A DNA stretch of 64,000 nucleotides from Chaetoderma sp. LZ-2023a (lineage: Eukaryota > Mollusca > Caudofoveata > Chaetodermatida > Chaetodermatidae). The DNA is taken from the NCBI GenBank assembly GCA_034401795.1, contig CM067366.1, positions 78,359,470 through 78,423,469 on the forward strand, read 5' to 3'. Made by a program: the position numbers and the translations under genes. Of this stretch, positions 23,655 to 35,430 are shown piece after piece. Positions within the stretch are counted from its first letter, which is position 1, and every line of letters starts with the position of its first letter. The notes under the pieces are model-generated. The model was not told the DNA's origin. It did not search any database and worked only from the letters and a program-made list of their open reading frames with translations.

Positions 23655-23835
23655 ATTAGTGCAAACTGAGCGGCTGGCTGGTTAGCGGCAAACTGAGCGG
23701 CTGGTTAGCGGCAAATTGAGTGGCTGGTTAGCGGCAAACTGAGCGGCTGGTTAGCGGCAAACTGAGCGACTCATTAGCGGCAAACTGAGCAGCTGGTTAG
23801 CAGCAAACTGAGCAGATGGTTAGCGGCAGACTGAA
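23655..23835. repeat. 23-bp minisatellite, about 7 copies
   Basis: Units of CTGGTTAGCGGCAAACTGAG plus CGG, period 23 bp. They share 'aactgagcggctggtta' with the 41-bp array, so the longer unit probably derives from a common ancestor by insertion of the 'catgaaggactctgtttct' segment, or the reverse. Confidence 0.9.
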
Positions 23836-24178
23836 TCCTTCTTAACCAATCAGATTTTGAGTTGTCGCTACTTAGCGGCTAACTAATTTGCATGGTAAAA
23901 TGTTAACCACCCACTACTTAGCGGCTAGTTTGCAGCTAACTAGCGGCAGGACCGGGGTTTTTTGTAGCGGAAGACGAGTTAATAGAGGAATTTATTATAG
24001 GCATTTGTCTTTGCGCTATACCCTAAAAATACCTGTACCATGGATAAATGATGTAAATACTTAATAACTCTCGAACTAGCTTCTAGAAAATAAAGAAGGA
24101 TAGATGATAGTGAAAACGATAACACCACCCCAGCATACAGAGATTTAAGTCATCAAAAATATTCCATGAATCTATAAC

Positions 24179-24475
24179 TTGATGATGGGATGCAGAATCA
24201 GGCGTGATAATATGTTGTTCTTAGAATCATTTGAAAACCTTAAATATACTGTGGTAAATTCTCCTGTAACAGATAGATTTGAGTTGATTAAGAATACTAA
24301 AGTTCATATAAAAAATTCAATTTCTGAAAAACAGGTCTCTTGGAAAATACCAACTATACATATTGAGGATTTGTGGAATGATGAAATGAAAGCAGCTCTT
24401 AAACGAGATAAAAAATCCGCAAAATTGGGAACTCTTTGGATTTCCACAAAGAGGACTACGAGATTCACTGAATAA
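24179..24475 (+). CDS. Unrecognised 98-codon ORF inside DIRS family 2
   Basis: Predicted product of 98 residues, charged, with Lys/Arg-rich C-terminal half ('DEMKAALKRDKKSAKLG') and no hydrophobic segment. It is the longest frame in the element and not made of repeats, but I recognise no domain and the minus strand is also open over 24317-24526. It may be a relic of an element protein or chance. Confidence 0.2.
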   Translation: MMMGCRIRRDNMLFLESFENLKYTVVNSPVTDRFELIKNTKVHIKNSISEKQVSWKIPTIHIEDLWNDEMKAALKRDKKSAKLGTLWISTKRTTRFTE

Positions 24476-25099
24476 CTCTTTGGGCCAAGCTGGAGTGATT
24501 AAAGGGATAATACATTCCACTGACAAAAGTTCGTAAAGACAATTGCACTAGAAACCGCTGACAAATGTTCTTAAAGACAATTGGCACTAGAAAGTTAAAT
24601 TGAAGCTATTTAAACAAAATGTGATGTCTATGACTGGGCCAGAGCATCTACCGCCAGAGCCTAGCCTGGAGGAAGAATATGAACATCAGATCTGGAAGCT
24701 ATACTGAGTAGAAACTTAAAGGGATGTAATAAATGAGCTACAAGGAAAATCATTCTACAGTGAAATGTGAGATGCTGATAGATTTCCTGACATCTCCACC
24801 GCTGGAGGAGGACCAAGACTCCAGACAAAATATGATAACCTCAACTGCCCTGCTTGTTGATGAAAGTCACTATAGAATGACTGCATGAGCAGATAGGTGG
24901 CTTGTGAAAGAGACAATATCTCTTCATTCTCCAATATTCTTTTACATAAAGTACATGACTTGTTCAACAAAGACTGCAAGTTCTGTGAAATTCATGAAAA
25001 ATCAAATGTGGATGTAGCTCCACAAGATTATGGAATGAATAGGATTTGTTGAGAAAAAAATTAAGCCTTTCCTGTAATACAGAAAATTAATTAATGAAG

Positions 25100-25390
25100 A
25101 CTTGGACTCGGTCGCATGTATAGTAGCATAAGTGCGCATGCTCACAGACTCGTTCATATGTACTCTATAGGAATAGAGGAACCTGTTCCATAGAGCAATG
25201 ACTGCTTTAGAGTTAAAGAGATACTATCAAGAATACCCAATGGAGGGATGTATCTCTGCTAACCTTGTTTACTAGGGAACCCACATGCCATGGGAATGAA
25301 TAGGTAAAATTTTTTCTGAGATATCTAAGTCAGGTGACTTATAGCAAACAGTGAATTGAGTGGCTTAGTATTTTTGTTGTGTTACAAAAC
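25100..25390. repeat. Right inverted repeat, DIRS family 2
   Basis: Inverted copy of 20678-20980, ending 'tatttttgttgtgttaca'. Confidence 0.65.
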
Positions 25391-25429
25391 TCTGGTTCTA
25401 CTAGAGGCATCCTCTCAAAATTTGGAGGG

Positions 25430-25850
25430 AAGTATGTTAGTGTGGTCCAGAGCAGATATGCTCATTTTGGCGTCTAAAACGCGACAGTAACAGCTTTTAG
25501 TAACAGTTTTCAAAAGACATTCTTTACGCATTCTTCAATAACTCTGCAATCTGCAATCTTCTCCAAACTTGACTGAAAACATGCCCGTGTGGTTCAGAAC
25601 ATGTCTGCCAATTTTGTGGCCAAGTGCTAAAACACAATAGTAACAGCTTTCAGCAACATTGTTTTCAAAATATACATTTTTGAAGCATTTTTCAATGACT
25701 TTAATGGAGAGATCTTTGCGAACTTGGATTGATGTGTGTCTGTGGCGTCCCAAAAATGTATGCCTCTTTTTAGTCTAAAACTTAAACACTCCAGCATTAA
25801 CTTTCAGCGACACTGCTTCCAAAATAGACACCTTTGACCTTACGATGGCC
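25430..25850. repeat. Tandem repeat of about 145-155 bp, three units
   Basis: 'acagcttttagtaacag', 'acagctttcagcaacat' and 'aactttcagcgacactg' mark successive units at about 25488, 25633 and 25788; each is followed by 'ttcaaaa...cattctt' or similar and a 'catgcccgtgtggt'-like block. Confidence 0.45.
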
Positions 25851-25899
25851 CGACTGAAGAATATATCAACGACGCAGGTATTGGACAAATTTGTCCTTG

Positions 25900-26122
25900 T
25901 TCATTCTGTGCTCAAGGCCATCAAAACGGGTCTTTGCAGTGGTTTTCAGGAATGGCTATTTGCAGGCCAAGAGAAGACTATTTTTAATATTTCAACACTG
26001 AAATTAATGGCTCCGTAATTGGCAAGTTAGTGACTCCAATGGTAAATTTTCAAATATAGTCTTCTTTGGGAGCTTTGGCCCACAAATGGACATTCCTCAG
26101 AAATCTTGACCATTAAAAAGTA
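25900..26122. mobile_element. Family A MITE, strongly degenerate
   Basis: 'atttgcaggccaagagaag' and 'cacaaatggacattcctca' arms survive. The centre no longer forms the GGCTCGA palindrome, and borders lack TTAA. Confidence 0.45.
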
Positions 26123-26200
26123 AAAAATATATTGTATCAAGCCTGGAAAAAAATGTAATATGTAATAGATACATGAAAATAAAGACTGATTATTAATCTT

Positions 26201-26382
26201 TTAACCCTTTAATGGTCAGGCCAGCCAAAACCGGCCTCTGTGCAATGCTCATCAGCATGTAAAGAAAAATATATTTTTGAAAATTTACCACGGGAATGAC
26301 TGGTTCGATAATCGAGCCAGTCATTCTAGTGGTAAATTTTCAAAAATACTCTTTCCTTTACCTGTAGATGGACAAGAGTTAA
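26201..26382. mobile_element. Family A MITE
   Basis: TTAACCCTTTAATGGTCAGG start. Shortened right end at GACAAGAGTTAA; centre GGTTCGATAATCGAGCC. Confidence 0.65.
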
Positions 26383-26974
26383 ATCAGAATTTACAACTAC
26401 AAACATAGACTGCTTAGATAAGTCAATGAGGGTAACATTTTGACAATGTACTCTACTGTCATTTTATGTGTCCACATGGATATCATTTTAAATAATTTAA
26501 AATAAATTCTTTTGGATTTTGTGTCCAAATAGTGTCCAGATTTCATTAAAATTCATCATAAAAGTTTTATTACTATATATACATATGTGTCTACTTCTGG
26601 ATAATAAAATATTACTAGAATATATTGAAAATTAAATTGCCACATGCACGCACGCACTCACGCACACATACACTAAATTACCTCTATAGCATTCCGTATG
26701 CTGTACTTCATGTAATTCCGGTTTACATTGCCACAATAATCTGGATTCCGTACAAGAACTGTTGAGTTTTTGCGTAGCAACACATTGCTAGATGGGTTTG
26801 TCTTCGCCATCATGGGTCCTTGCTCGAGTAATTTATGATAATTTCATTGAAATGTTTATGTTAATTGAAATGTTGCAGTGTCGAATCACGGCTCTTCAAT
26901 GTCATATTATGTAAAATTGATATTATTACCTATTAATACATTAAACCGCCAGATTCTGCACGCCTTGATGATTG
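26383..26974. other. No gene recognised
   Basis: AT-rich. A short CA-rich tract lies near 26645-26670. No repeat match. Confidence 0.4.
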
Positions 26975-27341
26975 ACAAGATTATATTAAAATATTTGTCA
27001 CTGGAATATTTAGCCAGTCATTCCAGTGATAAATTTTAAAAAAGTCATGTTGTTTTGCATATAGACATTCACTAAGCAAAATGTTTGATAATTTGACCAC
27101 TCGTGACAATTAACCCTTTAACCTTCAAGGCGACCAAACACTGCTCCTGCGGTGATCGTGAGAAATGTCCATTTGCAGAGCAAAAGATAATTTTTGAAAC
27201 TTTTCCACTGGAGTGGTTTGATTAAACCGAGCCAGTCATTACATTGATAAATTAAAAAAAATAATCTCTTAGTCTACAAATGTGCATTTTCAATGAGAAA
27301 ATTTAAATTTTCTTGAACAAATTTGAGCATTATATTGTTAA
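26975..27341. mobile_element. Truncated family A copy followed by a fuller one
   Basis: A half element (26975-27100) with 'agccagtcattccagtgat' precedes a TTAA-bounded copy at 27110-27341 that starts TTAACCCTTTAACCTTC and ends TATATTGTTAACC. Its central palindrome has an asymmetric GATTAAACCGAGCC. Confidence 0.55.
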
Positions 27342-27611
27342 CCCTCACATGGATGTCAAACTTGCTTGTGTTACTGAGTCAGTAGAATAAGGACTAGTGT
27401 ACATTTTGGAAAGGATGATGCTGAAAGCAACAGCAACATTTTACACAAAGTAAACAACAGCTAACCATCAAAAGGGAATGGGAAAATAAGGATCTCAGTT
27501 AAATTTTGCCGTCTTGACCATTGAACTTGAGGTTAAATTTAATGCTGCAAAACTTTAAGGCAACACAATTTTCAGTCAAACTATTTTCAAAATATTAAAC
27601 ATGTTTGATAT

Positions 27612-27845
27612 TTAACCCTTTAATGGTCAATTTTGTTTTAAAAAAATTTCTCATAGAAAATCCCCATTTGTGAACCAAGAGGCCTATTTTTGAAAATTTA
27701 GCGACCCAGTCATTCAATGGTAAAATTTCGAAATTATGCTTTTCTTGGCCTGTAAATGGAGATTCTGCACAACCACTATGAAGACATGGCTAATATTACT
27801 GACAGCATCTTAGTTGAGGTCAACATATCAGCAAACTGACCATTA
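27612..27845. mobile_element. Family A MITE with central deletion
   Basis: TTAACCCTTTAATGGTCAA start. The centre has lost most of one palindrome arm ('gcgacccagtcattcaatgg'), and the right border is indistinct. Confidence 0.5.
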
Positions 27846-27996
27846 GAACATCTTTGTTTTTAATATCCATTACAGCCCTCATATATTTACCGTATACTAC
27901 CTACATTAAATAAATGTAGAGAAGTCCTTTCACAAAATTTACATTTTAAAACTGAAAATAAATATCTAAAAAAATTAAACAGTTTAAAATTGCACT

Positions 27997-28230
27997 TTAA
28001 CCCTTTAATTGTTAAGCCAGTCAAAAATGGCCTCTGCAGTGAAATGTCCATTTGCCAGCCAAGAGAATACTATTTACAAATTTTACAATTGAAATGACTG
28101 GCTCGACAAATGAGCCAGTCATTCCAGTGATAAATTTCGAAAAATAGTCTTCTCTTGGCCTACAAATGGACATTTATTCACTAAGCAAAATTTTAATTTT
28201 TTGGATAAATTGTGACCGTTAAAGGGTTAA
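27997..28230. mobile_element. Family A MITE, clear copy
   Basis: TTAA on both sides, termini CCCTTTAATTGTTAAGCC and GACCGTTAAAGGG. The centre GGCTCGACAAATGAGCC has a changed loop. Confidence 0.7.
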
Positions 28231-28635
28231 TCATCTGACAAAACTCTCATTTACATAATCCCATATTTGATCATCAAAAATTAAACTCTAAACTTGATTA
28301 TTATTTTTTAAATCTTTTTAAACAAGACATATTATTTTTTAATTAGTTGTTGAAAAAAGACAGCGAAGTGCGCAATGTTTTCATAATATCATGCACCGAG
28401 TAAAAATGCCTAGTTTTAAAATTTTCATCTTTTTTATATTCGGCCCACATCTGTACATGTCCACGTAAATGAACCAATCAGAAGCTGCCTGCTATGTCAC
28501 CACGACTGCTATAACTATATAACTACAATTAAATTGGCTTAAAACAAATTGAAGTCGCCCATTGGGGAGTATGAAATTATTGTTTTTTTACAAAGCAGTA
28601 GTTTATCTGCCTGACTGCTTCAAGGCGCCAAACAA
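28231..28635. other. No gene recognised
   Basis: AT-rich, no supportable feature. Confidence 0.4.
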
Positions 28636-28830
28636 CCAATTTTAATGGGTAATAACTCTGAACTTGCTGAATATTTTGAAAACAATTTTACTTAAAGTTG
28701 TTGGTGGCTTAGGCACCAACAACTTTCAGTCAAATTGTTTTCAAAATATCAAACATACCCAGAGTTAAAGCCCATCAAAGATCTAGTGTGCAGAAATTCA
28801 GTGGACAGAAAGCTAAGTAGCTTAAGGGCA
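28636..28830. mobile_element. Family D hairpin element
   Basis: 'gggtaataactctgaactt' flank, then arms GAATATTTTGAAAACAATTT and complement around AAAGTTGTTGGTGGCTTAGG. Downstream 'agagttaaagcccatcaaa' matches the flank at 5372. Confidence 0.6.
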
Positions 28831-28978
28831 GAAGTTAAAGGTTTAATGGTCCAAGAATAATAGATTTAAATTTATGAGCAATTAAATCAGACTGGACCTT
28901 GCAATCATACTGACCCTATAATGGATATCTCACATTTCTTAATCCTTCTCATCTTTAATGGCAGACAATTTTTACTTA

Positions 28979-29235
28979 TTTTAACTATTTAAGGGGCCTG
29001 TCAAAAAGGGCCTTTGGAGCACACTTGAAAAAAACCCATTTGCAAGTCAAGAAAGAAGACTATTTTTAATATTTTACTACAGGAATGAATGACAGGCTAG
29101 ATAATTGAGCCAGTCATTCCAGTAGGAAATTTTAAAAATGATTGTCTTCTCTTGGCCTGCAAATGAATATTCATTGACTAAACAAATCTTATAGTATTCA
29201 AGAAAAATCTTGATAATTAGGATTAGGGATTAAAA
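28979..29235. mobile_element. Family A MITE, degenerate
   Basis: 'ttgcaagtcaagaaagaag' and 'cttctcttggcctgcaaat' arms remain, and GATAATTGAGCCAGTCATT marks the centre. Borders are eroded. Confidence 0.5.
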
Positions 29236-30087
29236 AAAAGCCAATTTCTATGCAAACAATCTGATCAAAAATCATTGCTGAACTAATTCAGAAGTGATAT
29301 TCAGTCAAATTGTTTCAAAATATTCAGCAGTTTTCACATTCAGTTCCTTTGAACGCACAGATGAACCTGTCCTCAGGATGAAAAGGGCTAACCATGTGAA
29401 TGTTGTAAAGCCAAATTCTGATATTCTATATTTTTCCTTACTGCTAACTGGTGTTCATCAATTTTGGAAATAATGTTGCTGTTGCTACATCCAGGACAAA
29501 AACCAGTTTCAGCTAGTTTGTTTACAAAATGTACATCAGCCTTTTTAATGACTATGCAAATCTGAGATACATGTGGTCTGTTGACTGAGCGGTCACGTTG
29601 ACAAGGCGTCAAGCAAGTTTTGTCATGAATATCTTAGATAGTATCAGACAGAAGAGGTGTTGATATCATCTATAATCAGTATCGCAATGTTTATTTAAAC
29701 TTGTAGTTTTGTTTTTTATTCTGATTACATTCTTGATTAAAAATCTATTCATATATATATATACACACACACACACAGTATTTTAACATTTTCCTACTGA
29801 TTTACAAGATTACAAATGCACAATTTTACAATCAGCATTATAACTGTTAATTTTTTTAAAGAAGACATTGCTGTCCTGAAAGCGGAGACTTCCCTTGCAT
29901 TAATGGCAGGAGCAGGTTTTGTGTTTTCTATTCTACAAATTTAGTTTTTTTAGAAGTGGGCGATTTGTGGGTGGAAAGCAGTATACGGGTCACTATAAAT
30001 ATAAAAGATTTGTAATTATTTTTCTTCAACGTGATTTTTTAATTGCCTCACAGGCTACATGTATGTCTACTATAATTGAGAAACATG
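29236..30087. other. No gene recognised; half-hairpin relic
   Basis: 29300-29335 is one arm of a family D hairpin ('ttcagtcaaattgtttcaaa'). A short TA/CA tract occurs at 29753-29776. The 74-codon minus frame at 29388-29612 shows no domain. Confidence 0.4.
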
Positions 30088-30297
30088 TTAACCCTTAGCG
30101 TACTGATGTCAATATTCTATCTTTTAGCATGTCAGTATCAAAGGAATTGGTGTAGATTTTCCCACAATTTTGCTGGACGATGTTGCTGTCTACGACAGCA
30201 CCATCTTCTCAGCAAATTTGTTGAAAAATTAACACCAGTTCATCTTTTAATTTAATTTGAAAATTTTAAACTTTGACACCCGAGTGCCAACGGTTAA
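30088..30297. mobile_element. Family B MITE
   Basis: TTAACCCTTAGCGTACTGATG start and CCGAGTGCCAACGGTTAA end, with central GTTGCTGTCTACGACAGC. It directly abuts the next element. Confidence 0.7.
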
Positions 30298-30298
30298 T

Positions 30299-30492
30299 TT
30301 AACCCTTTAATGGTCAGATTTTGTCAAGAAAATCAAGATATTTGCTCATTGAATGTAAATTTTCAGGTCAAGAGAGGACTATTTTTGAAAAACCCAGTCA
30401 TTCCAGTGGTAAATTTTCAAAAATAGTCCTTTCTGGCCCTGAAAATTTACATTCCTCAAGGCCACTGCAGAGGCCATTTTTGGCCAGCTTAA
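30299..30492. mobile_element. Family A MITE abutting a family B MITE
   Basis: Starts TTAACCCTTTAATGGTCAG one base after the previous TTAA and ends 'ggccagcTTAA'. The central GGCTCGA palindrome is deleted ('gaaaaacccagtcattcc'); the outer arms are intact. Confidence 0.65.
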
Positions 30493-31227
30493 CCCTTCAT
30501 TGACCGGGTTCATATTGAGCTAGGGGGCCACTGGAAGCGACCATTAATGGACCATTCTTTTTTCACATCATCATTTATATAAATAGCAGGTGTCAGGTAA
30601 ACAAACACGCATCTTCGAAAATAGAGGGTAATTTCACATGAGCGAGTGTCATATTTGCATTTATGGCATGAACTAGGTTAAATTACTAATTAAAGCATAG
30701 CACATTAAAGCGCACTAAGAAACATTGCTGAAAATGTGGCTTAATCGTAGATTAAAATGCATTTGTTAATGTTTGCTGGGGGCTGAAATTATGCTAATGA
30801 CCATAAATTGCAAAATGATGCCCTTTATTTATTATTATTATTTCATGTCAAACTAGTTGATATAAATCAAATGACCCCCCCCCCCCCCACGCAACGGCAG
30901 TGCCATCTTAGTGGGATGACATAATCCCGCTGGTTTAGATAGATGCATGGATGAGCAGTGAGCACACTGATGAGAGGATACTGATTATCAACAACAAGAA
31001 CGCTAAAGCGTACAATGTCTCGCCTGTAAAGTCATGGATAGTGTTGATTGGCAACGAAAACGTGGCATGGTTTTTTAATACACATATTCAGTAATGCACC
31101 AACAAACAAGTGTAACCAATCAAACATGGAAAATTTTAGCAAACTGCGGATAGTCTTATCTTGAAATTTTTTTCCAAGTGAAACTAGTAATGATGCAGAT
31201 AGTACTCTTGCATTATAAAGTATATAA
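30493..31227. other. No gene recognised
   Basis: Contains a C homopolymer at about 30877-30889. No repeat or ORF I can support. Confidence 0.4.
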
Positions 31228-31933
31228 CGACCAGACGACCTGGAGGGTATGGTCTTATGTTTTACTAATTACATATACCTACCTCCTTGCGTTACTATTG
31301 CTCTTTCCTTCTTTGAAGGGAAGCGTAGTAGGATGAATTTTTTACAGCCAATGTTTGCTGGGTATTGTGGTTACAGAGTGACTGAAAGCGTCTTCAGGTA
31401 TCTCCATACTCTCTCTAATGATGAGATCCATAGTAATTCGCTTGACTGCTATATCTCAGAATGAGGCAAGAAGAGGATTAATCCAATACCCATAGCCACT
31501 GAGTAGGTCATTAAGCACAATGACAACCTCATTGGCTGATAGCTATCACATGAACTTGTTGATAGCAACCAAGACTTCATTCCTTTGACGAATCCAGTCA
31601 TATAATCCAGCTTTATGCAGATCCATGAAGAGGCAGATGATCCTATGACTACTTGTCTCTGAATATCTGACTAAAGCTGAAATTATAAATTAACCTAATT
31701 TTTCTACATTATAAGACTGGACATTTCTTTCAGAAACACCCAAATATGTTGAATTCTGACATATCTGGGTATAACATAAAGGCTGAAAACTATAATGAAT
31801 ATCTTTCCTAAATATGACTATACTAATAAGATATGACCATTTAAATGAAGCCTCAAGTGCACACACCACCACCCCCCCCCCCCCCCCCCCCACAAACAAA
31901 TTTTGACAGAGGGGAGGCATGAGGTGGGCCGTA

Positions 31934-32035
31934 ATGCAAGGAGGTAGGTATATGTAATTAGTAAAACATAAGACCAGACCCTCCGGATCGTATGGTCGTT
32001 TTTACATTACAACCTACCTCCTTGCATTACTATTG
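31934..32035. repeat. Internal complementary region, DIRS family 3
   Basis: Complement of the 31228-31290 end ('gtaattagtaaaacataag') joined to 'acctacctccttgcattac'. The plus-strand text 'cctacctccttgc' also stands at 31269-31283, consistent with inverted ends that share sequence. Confidence 0.55.
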
Positions 32036-34369
32036 CTCAAATACAGATTTCAACATTGCACAAAGCCTGGATGGAGGCGAAGTTTTGCGCAAAATTGATG
32101 TAAAAAATAGAAAGAATGAATACGAAGTTAGTAATAACAAGTAGAGCAAGATACTACAATTGACATTAATTGTACTATATTATATAGAGGTTCACTTAAG
32201 AGTAGAAAGAAAACACGTGTAGCAGGTTAAACATCTAAGAAGTGACTGCTTTATTAAATAGCTCGTTCTACAAAGGAGGTCGCTGGACCACGCATCTACA
32301 AACCACGTGATAGAGTGCCCAGACGTAGGGGTATATCGGTTACATAGTATCTCAGTTCATAGTTCAGCATTTTATATTTAACATAGTTGATATATTTCCC
32401 GACAGTAATTCCTCAGAATTACTCTCATAAGTAACCCTAAATAGAAATGGTACAGAAGAAAGAAGGAGAGCAGAAAGGAGGACATTAAACGACCGCAAGT
32501 ACACAAGAGAGACGAGATAATCATGCAAGAATGAAATGAATAAAAATAAAGTGTGATGAAAGAGATGATAGGAAAGAGGTGAAATACACACATGAGAAAG
32601 AAGTAATGAACTCACACTCACCCCTAATAAAATTTCTTATACGAATGAATATGATGAAGGAATAGAAGATGATGATGAAGAAATACGAGTCATGGTCCCT
32701 GAAGCTACCTTCTGAATATTTTTATCAGGAAAGGAAATAACTTCCCCTGAGGGAGGTCGAAAGTGACCCCCAGGTGGGTAAAAACACACACCAGAAGAAC
32801 CTTTCCATAATATGATATCATGTATAAAAAATCAATCTTTGCAACCAATAAGACAAAATATGGAAAGACCACCCATTAAGGATGCTTATAAATCGATCTT
32901 GATTACAAAATGAAATGTACACATCAGTTATACACATAGATCTTTAAAAAATAAATTAATAAAACCTAATAACGAAAGGAGATAAGAAGCCTACCAACGG
33001 GAGATATACTAGTATGATACTTAATATCTGAATAAAGAAAGTTATAAATGAAGAATAAAGGCTAAAAAGCCTCAATATTCCAATTAAGGCTAGGCTTGAT
33101 AATAGTGAGGATGTTGATAGTTAAGATATTTCTTGAGTTATCTCAGTATTAGTCCAAAGTGTTCATGAGTCTATTAAATAATTTAGGATGTTACAATGAG
33201 AACAGATAGAGACTTCCAAGCATCGATTTATACTATAAGAAAGTAATATTACTTGAATCGAGTGAAAGGCGATGTTTCTTAGTTATAAGAGCTATATCCT
33301 TATTCTTTCTCTACCACTATCTTTGAATGGAGAAATAAGCATCATAGGAGTATTGCCTTACGTATTCAAAGTTGTAGACATTGAAACATTATAGATAAAT
33401 TTATTTAGTGTTTTAACCAGATTTTGTGGCAAATAGAAATCCCATAGTAAACCTATGGGAGGGGTGAGAGTCCAGCTATAGCCATATAGAATTAGCTAAA
33501 ATAAAACTGATCTATGTTTATGATCTATATAATATCCAAAAGAAAAACTCCATGTAAACAAAAAGGGAACAAAATATACACGGGGCGAATTGTCAACGAC
33601 CTAAATAAAAAGTGACAGGAATGATGATGACAAACTGACAGCTATCGGAAGTAGATAAGAAGGGAATGTAACGGATAAATTTTGAGCCCAAAATCACCAA
33701 TCCCGCGCTGGTGGGAAAGAACATGATTCTAAATAAAAGGTTTTAGATAAAAATAAGAAAATAGACTTGAAAAAAGGGTAAATAGAAGAGAAAAAAGCGA
33801 TACGAGACGAAATGAGACTAGGACGAATAGACTGCCGAACTAGGAGTGTTGATGATAAAAACTGACAGCGAAATACGGCAAAGAAACTTATATTAAAGAA
33901 AATCACAAAATACCATGAGAGCAAGACTAATCTAAATTTTAAGAAATTAATATTTTAAAACAAAAGGGTGATAAATAGGGGAAAATAGCCTTTAAAAAAA
34001 AGGGAGAAGGTGTACTATATGAAAAGAAGAATAGCCCGAATAGAACTGCACCTCTAACTCGGCATGAAAAAATGATCAAAACATAGCTAATTAGAATTGC
34101 GCAGTAATCTGACAGATAGGAAAGAGTGCAGGAAGAAAAGGTTGAGAATGAATAAAAATTACTATGACTTAAATTGTGGGAATGCAAGGAGATAACACAC
34201 AGAAAAAGGGGAGAAAGAAGCCTAAACCACTAAGATATCGCATGAGAGAGTACTGCTAGATAAGATAATGATATGCACATATGTAATAAGGTGAAAAAAG
34301 ATCCTATTGAAAAAGAAATAACTTATCTAGCTAAGAAAAATTAATATTCAAAATAAAAAAGATGAAAGT
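32036..34369. other. A/G-rich body of DIRS family 3 without recognisable domains
   Basis: Purine-biased sequence resembling in composition the 45250-46080 linker of family 1. Minus-strand frames at 32364-32621, 33694-33924 and 33939-34187 are Ser/Phe/Leu-rich translations of this bias with no motif. Confidence 0.4.
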
Positions 34370-35120
34370 AGGCCCGAACCCCGATCCAAAGAAATGAGCC
34401 AAACCCTGGTCTACTAAAGGGACCAGGGCGCGGTTCCACTAAACCTGGTCCTGAATCTCAGGCTGTTCAGGACTGGGGAAAAATGAGAAAAAACGCCAAA
34501 AATAGCGAAAAAAATTTTTTAAAAGAAATTCAATTCTGATATTCCGGGATCTGGATGCCACCCCGGGCCAAAGCCGGGCCCGGGACCTAAGAGAAAAAGA
34601 TGGAAGATGATGGAGAATGTTGCAAGGCGCCCGGCTCTGGAGCCTGACTGAGCCCCTGAACTGGGAAAAAAAAAAAAAAAAAATCACAAGGATACGGACC
34701 AAAATTAGTTGAAAAAAATCAGATTGAATCTACATGCCAAAAAGCCCAACCCCCGCCCCGGACCTAATAAGGAGCCAAAATGAAGAAACCATAGGACTGA
34801 CCAGAGAGGTGTGGACCCGGACACGGGAAAAGACCCGGGCCGGCAAAAACTCAAAACCCGAAGTCTCCCCAGCGGCCGGACCCTTACAAAACTCTGGGTC
34901 CGGCCCCCATAGATAAGATCGGGAACCAAAGCCGGCCATCATCCAGACCCGGGGCTGGGAAAAACCCGGTCCCGGGGCCAGCTGTCATACCGCAGAAATT
35001 GATAATCCAGAATGACCGGCCCCGCCCTGGCCCGGAGCCAGGTCGGGAAAACTGGAGCCTGACCAGAGGTGTGGACCTGGACCCGAAAAAAACCTGGGGC
35101 CGGAGCTGGAGCCGGCACTT
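34370..35120. repeat. G+C-rich degenerate CCCGG/GGACC repeat region
   Basis: Sharply higher G+C than its surroundings, with recurrent 'gacccggg', 'cggccccg' and 'ggagcctgac' words. Minus-strand frames give Gly/Pro/Arg/Ser-rich peptides ('GPDPEFCKGPAAGE'). Its place between linker and basic gag-like frame matches the CCGGAAGT repeat block of family 1 (46400-46800), so it is probably the repetitive part of ORF1. Confidence 0.45.
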
Positions 35121-35159
35121 ACAACATCAGATGATGAAACTGAAATGTATCATGGAATG

Positions 35160-35430
35160 GTATAACTGGCTTATGAACGAGGCGAAACCCGAGTCTTGGT
35201 ACTCTTATTCTTCTCATTTCTCGTGGAACCTCTAAAACAATGTAAATCTTTAAGATGTAAAAAATTATTCCTGGGAACAGTCAGTTCCAATGCTACACAT
35301 TCAACTACGTCAAGTGATGAAGCATTGGTATCTGACTGCTCCAAGATAATCTTGTTACAGCAACTGTCAATATTATTGTACTTGTTTCTGAAGACACCGC
35401 ATAGACTGTACTATCTTTTCAAACATGGCT
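35160..35430 (-). pseudogene. Possible gag-like ORF1 remnant, DIRS family 3
   Basis: In the minus sense this reads through a basic segment ending 'STRNEKNKSTKTRVSPRS' after 'DVVECVALELTVPRNNF', with at least one frame change near 35380. Basic composition and location fit a nucleocapsid-like region, but no zinc knuckle or diagnostic motif is present. Treat as tentative. Confidence 0.25.

Larger units (their letters stand above)
21956..23947. repeat. Block bounded by 13-bp inverted repeats containing two arrays
   Basis: GCCGCTAGTTAGC at 21956-21968 recurs inverted at 23935-23947. Both edges are rich in AGCGGCTAGTTTGC-like motifs, and the arrays' 'actgagcggctggtta' units share the GCGGCT word with the edges. 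It may be a separate insertion inside the DIRS-like element or local expansion of a subterminal motif. Confidence 0.45.
20678..25390. mobile_element. DIRS-like family 2 (4.7 kb, apparently non-autonomous)
   Basis: The left end (20678-20980) reappears inverted at 25100-25390 with high similarity, for example 'aatacccaatggagggatg' against its complement. An ICR at about 21058-21180 contains the complement of the left terminus ('gtaagtattttagtaagc') directly joined to the complement of the right terminus ('acacaacaaaaatactaag'). This joined-termini arrangement is the structural hallmark of DIRS elements. The interior has no RT, RNase H or recombinase; it is filled by tandem arrays and one unrecognised ORF. 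It may be a deletion derivative mobilised in trans. Confidence 0.65.

Noticed and set aside
24179..24475. Host gene
   Set aside because: Lies inside a DIRS-like element, no recognisable domain, no splice context; kept only as an unrecognised ORF.
31868..31891. Functional poly-C regulatory tract
   Set aside because: Several C/G homopolymers occur, mostly inside DIRS bodies, and look like slippage products; lengths may also be assembly-sensitive.
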